DNA from: Urechis unicinctus
Taxonomy: Eukaryota > Annelida > Polychaeta > Xenopneusta > Urechidae
Assembly: GCA_034190875.2 (NCBI GenBank)
Contig: CM067356.1
Span: forward strand, 24,793,531-24,857,530
Length of the DNA: 64,000 nucleotides
Direction: 5' to 3'
Shown here in pieces: positions 62,740 to 64,000 of the stretch. How positions within the stretch are numbered: position 1 is the first letter of the stretch; the number at the start of each line of letters is the position of its first letter. The translations under genes were made by a program, and so were the position numbers. Below the pieces are notes generated by a model. That model did not search any database. It was not told where the DNA came from and saw only the letters and a program-made list of their open reading frames with translations.

Positions 62740-63510
62740 TCAGCCCCACTCGTTGATGGTGATTTGACTGAACACATCTTGATCCGGTGGGTAGAGAGAT
62801 GGAGGTAAATCTGTCCTAGCCTGGAACTCTGTGGGTAGGGAGAACTTTCTCATCAAAGGCTGAGCTTTCTTAACATCCAGTCTTGGTGCAGATGCCTCAT
62901 CATTGGAAAGTTCAGGATGTTTGGCTAACCAACTATCCAGTGTTGGTGTACACTGTTTTGCTGTGGTACTTTCTTTATCATGTGCAACTGTTAAACAGTT
63001 GCAATAATGAAATTCAATAAATTTCAGGATCATCAACTTAGCAATTATTACAGAGAATAACTGAATATCATTCTTTACATGCAGATAGAGAATTTACCAT
63101 CATAGAAATTAGATGACGACTCTCTTCTACGAGAAATTGGACGAATATGTCATTTTGAAAGAAAGACAAGTGACATTGAAGCTTTAAGATAATGAGAACC
63201 ATGCAAGATTTCACATGAATAATTGAAGCAGTCTGGGTACTGTATTATTGAATCATGCATGTACTGCTGTAAAATGATACATACTTTTATTACGAAGGCT
63301 CTGTTTGTCTTCTTCTGTCAGATGTGAATATCTACATGCATTCCCAAACTTGCAATAACCTGTCCGTGCATAAAAGGCAATATATATCTTCTGCAATATG
63401 ATAAAACAATAAATAAGCTATTGAAAAGAACAAACAGTAACAGATACCTGTGTTCCTATATTCCCGGCATGGAGCTTTCCCAAGCTCTTCAATCAGAATC
63501 ACTGATGGAT
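62740..63510 (-). CDS. ZMAT5: ZMAT5 / U11-U12 snRNP 20 kDa protein, 3' exons (partial)
   Basis: Three minus-strand exons: 63,510-63,448, 63,359-63,285 and 62,987-62,740, GT-AG, all junctions phase 1. The first gives 'PSVILIEELGKAPCREYRNT'; the second, 'GYCKFGNACRYSHLTEEDK'. Joined they form a CCCH zinc finger with C-x8-C-x5-C-x3-H spacing; its first Cys comes from the upstream exon. The last exon has 'TLDSWLAKHPELS' and ends 'DLPPSLYPPDQ...TINEWG', the family's conserved C-terminus. ZMAT5 is a subunit of the U11/U12 di-snRNP of the minor spliceosome in the nucleus. The N-terminal matrin-type C2H2 finger exon is not visible and should lie beyond the window. Confidence 0.9.
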
Positions 63511-63576
63511 CTGTGAAGTCAAACCAAACACTTGATAAAGCAAAATTGTCTAACCATCCAGATACTCATACAAGAA

Positions 63577-64000
63577 TGGAAAAATGCCAATCTTCCAATG
63601 AATCTCACCACACCATAAATACTTCTCAACAATTCCTTGCAGTAGAAAAGGATTAAGGTGTAAAAATTGACCAGTCAATCCATCAAACAATGTAGTACTG
63701 CAGCAGTTAAGGCCAGCAGAACTCTAGGGAAGATCAGACAGACGTTCACAAGTCGTTCTTAGGGAGTTTTTATCAAACTTTATAAGGTACTTTTTAAGCC
63801 CCATTTAGAATATTCAATTCAGGCATGTTCACCATTCCTTCAACGTGACATAGATATATTATAAAGAGTTCAAAGACGTGCTACTAAGCTTGTAGCCAGT
63901 ATGGCCGAGTTAGGTTACGAACAAAGAATGTGCTTGTTAGGACTGACAACTCTTAAAATATGGCGTCTCCGGGGGACCTCATTCAGGTATATTAGATATT
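63577..64000 (+). mobile_element. Decayed LINE reverse transcriptase, 3' part
   Basis: The plus-strand frame reads 'KASRTLGKIRQTFTSRS', 'LYKVLFKPHLEYSIQA', 'VQRRATKLVASMAELGYE' and 'LGLTTLKIWRLRG', the thumb-region pattern of CR1/Jockey-type non-LTR retrotransposons. Several in-frame stops show it is dead. It lies antisense within the intron upstream of the visible ZMAT5 exons and runs off the window. Confidence 0.8.

Noticed and set aside
63430..63450. U12-type intron in ZMAT5
   Set aside because: The donor GTATCTGTT only partly resembles GTATCCTTT and no TTCCTTAAC-like branch site lies before the acceptor.

Overview
The window is animal nuclear DNA. It has genes with many introns, GT-AG splice sites, conserved animal proteins, AATAAA signals, (TA)n microsatellites, several minisatellites, tRNA-derived SINEs, MITEs and a LINE fragment. 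Gene content and repeat style suggest a lophotrochozoan, most likely a mollusc and perhaps a gastropod; that placement is inference. Every gene model was spliced by eye, and codon phase was checked at each junction.

Layout. 0.9-2.6 kb (-): an ankyrin-repeat/SOCS-box protein. 3.2-6.4 kb: a decayed DNA transposon bounded by long inverted repeats, with a hAT-like transposase remnant, a 203-bp tandem array and a nested MITE. 8.9-10.9 kb (+): four coding exons of SMIM14. 12.0-13.2 kb: a 38-bp minisatellite split by a second copy of the same MITE. 14.3-16.0 kb (-): a three-exon gene for a small secreted protein I do not recognise. 16.3-17.9 kb: a SWIM-domain pseudogene between inverted repeats. 21.7-62.2 kb (+): the dominant gene, an unconventional myosin of class XVIII (MYO18A-like). 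62.7-63.5 kb (-): the 3' exons of ZMAT5 (U11/U12 snRNP 20K), tail-to-tail with the myosin. 63.6-64.0 kb: a decayed LINE reverse transcriptase.

The myosin can be followed from the PDZ exon through motor, IQ neck, coiled coil and C-terminus: 36 exons, 6,372 coding nt, 2,123 residues, with no phase conflict. Besides the KE/PDZ first exon (A), two more candidate first exons (B at 30.0 kb, C at 38.5 kb) end in phase 0 and fit the common exon at 39,001. A fourth Ser/Pro/Arg-rich exon (D at 48.0 kb) lies inside the motor-coding interval and ends in the phase needed by the exon at 50,010. It could start a motor-less tail isoform. D carries one apparent missing base in a G run. The motor's nucleotide-binding motifs differ from active myosins in the way typical of class XVIII, which suggests a scaffold or actin tether rather than an engine.

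Other notable structure: a 59-bp minisatellite whose units copy the real splice acceptor beside it; two MITEs with 8-bp target duplications; a 10-mer (ATCATAACGT) present ten times; and four copies of an unnamed intronic repeat.
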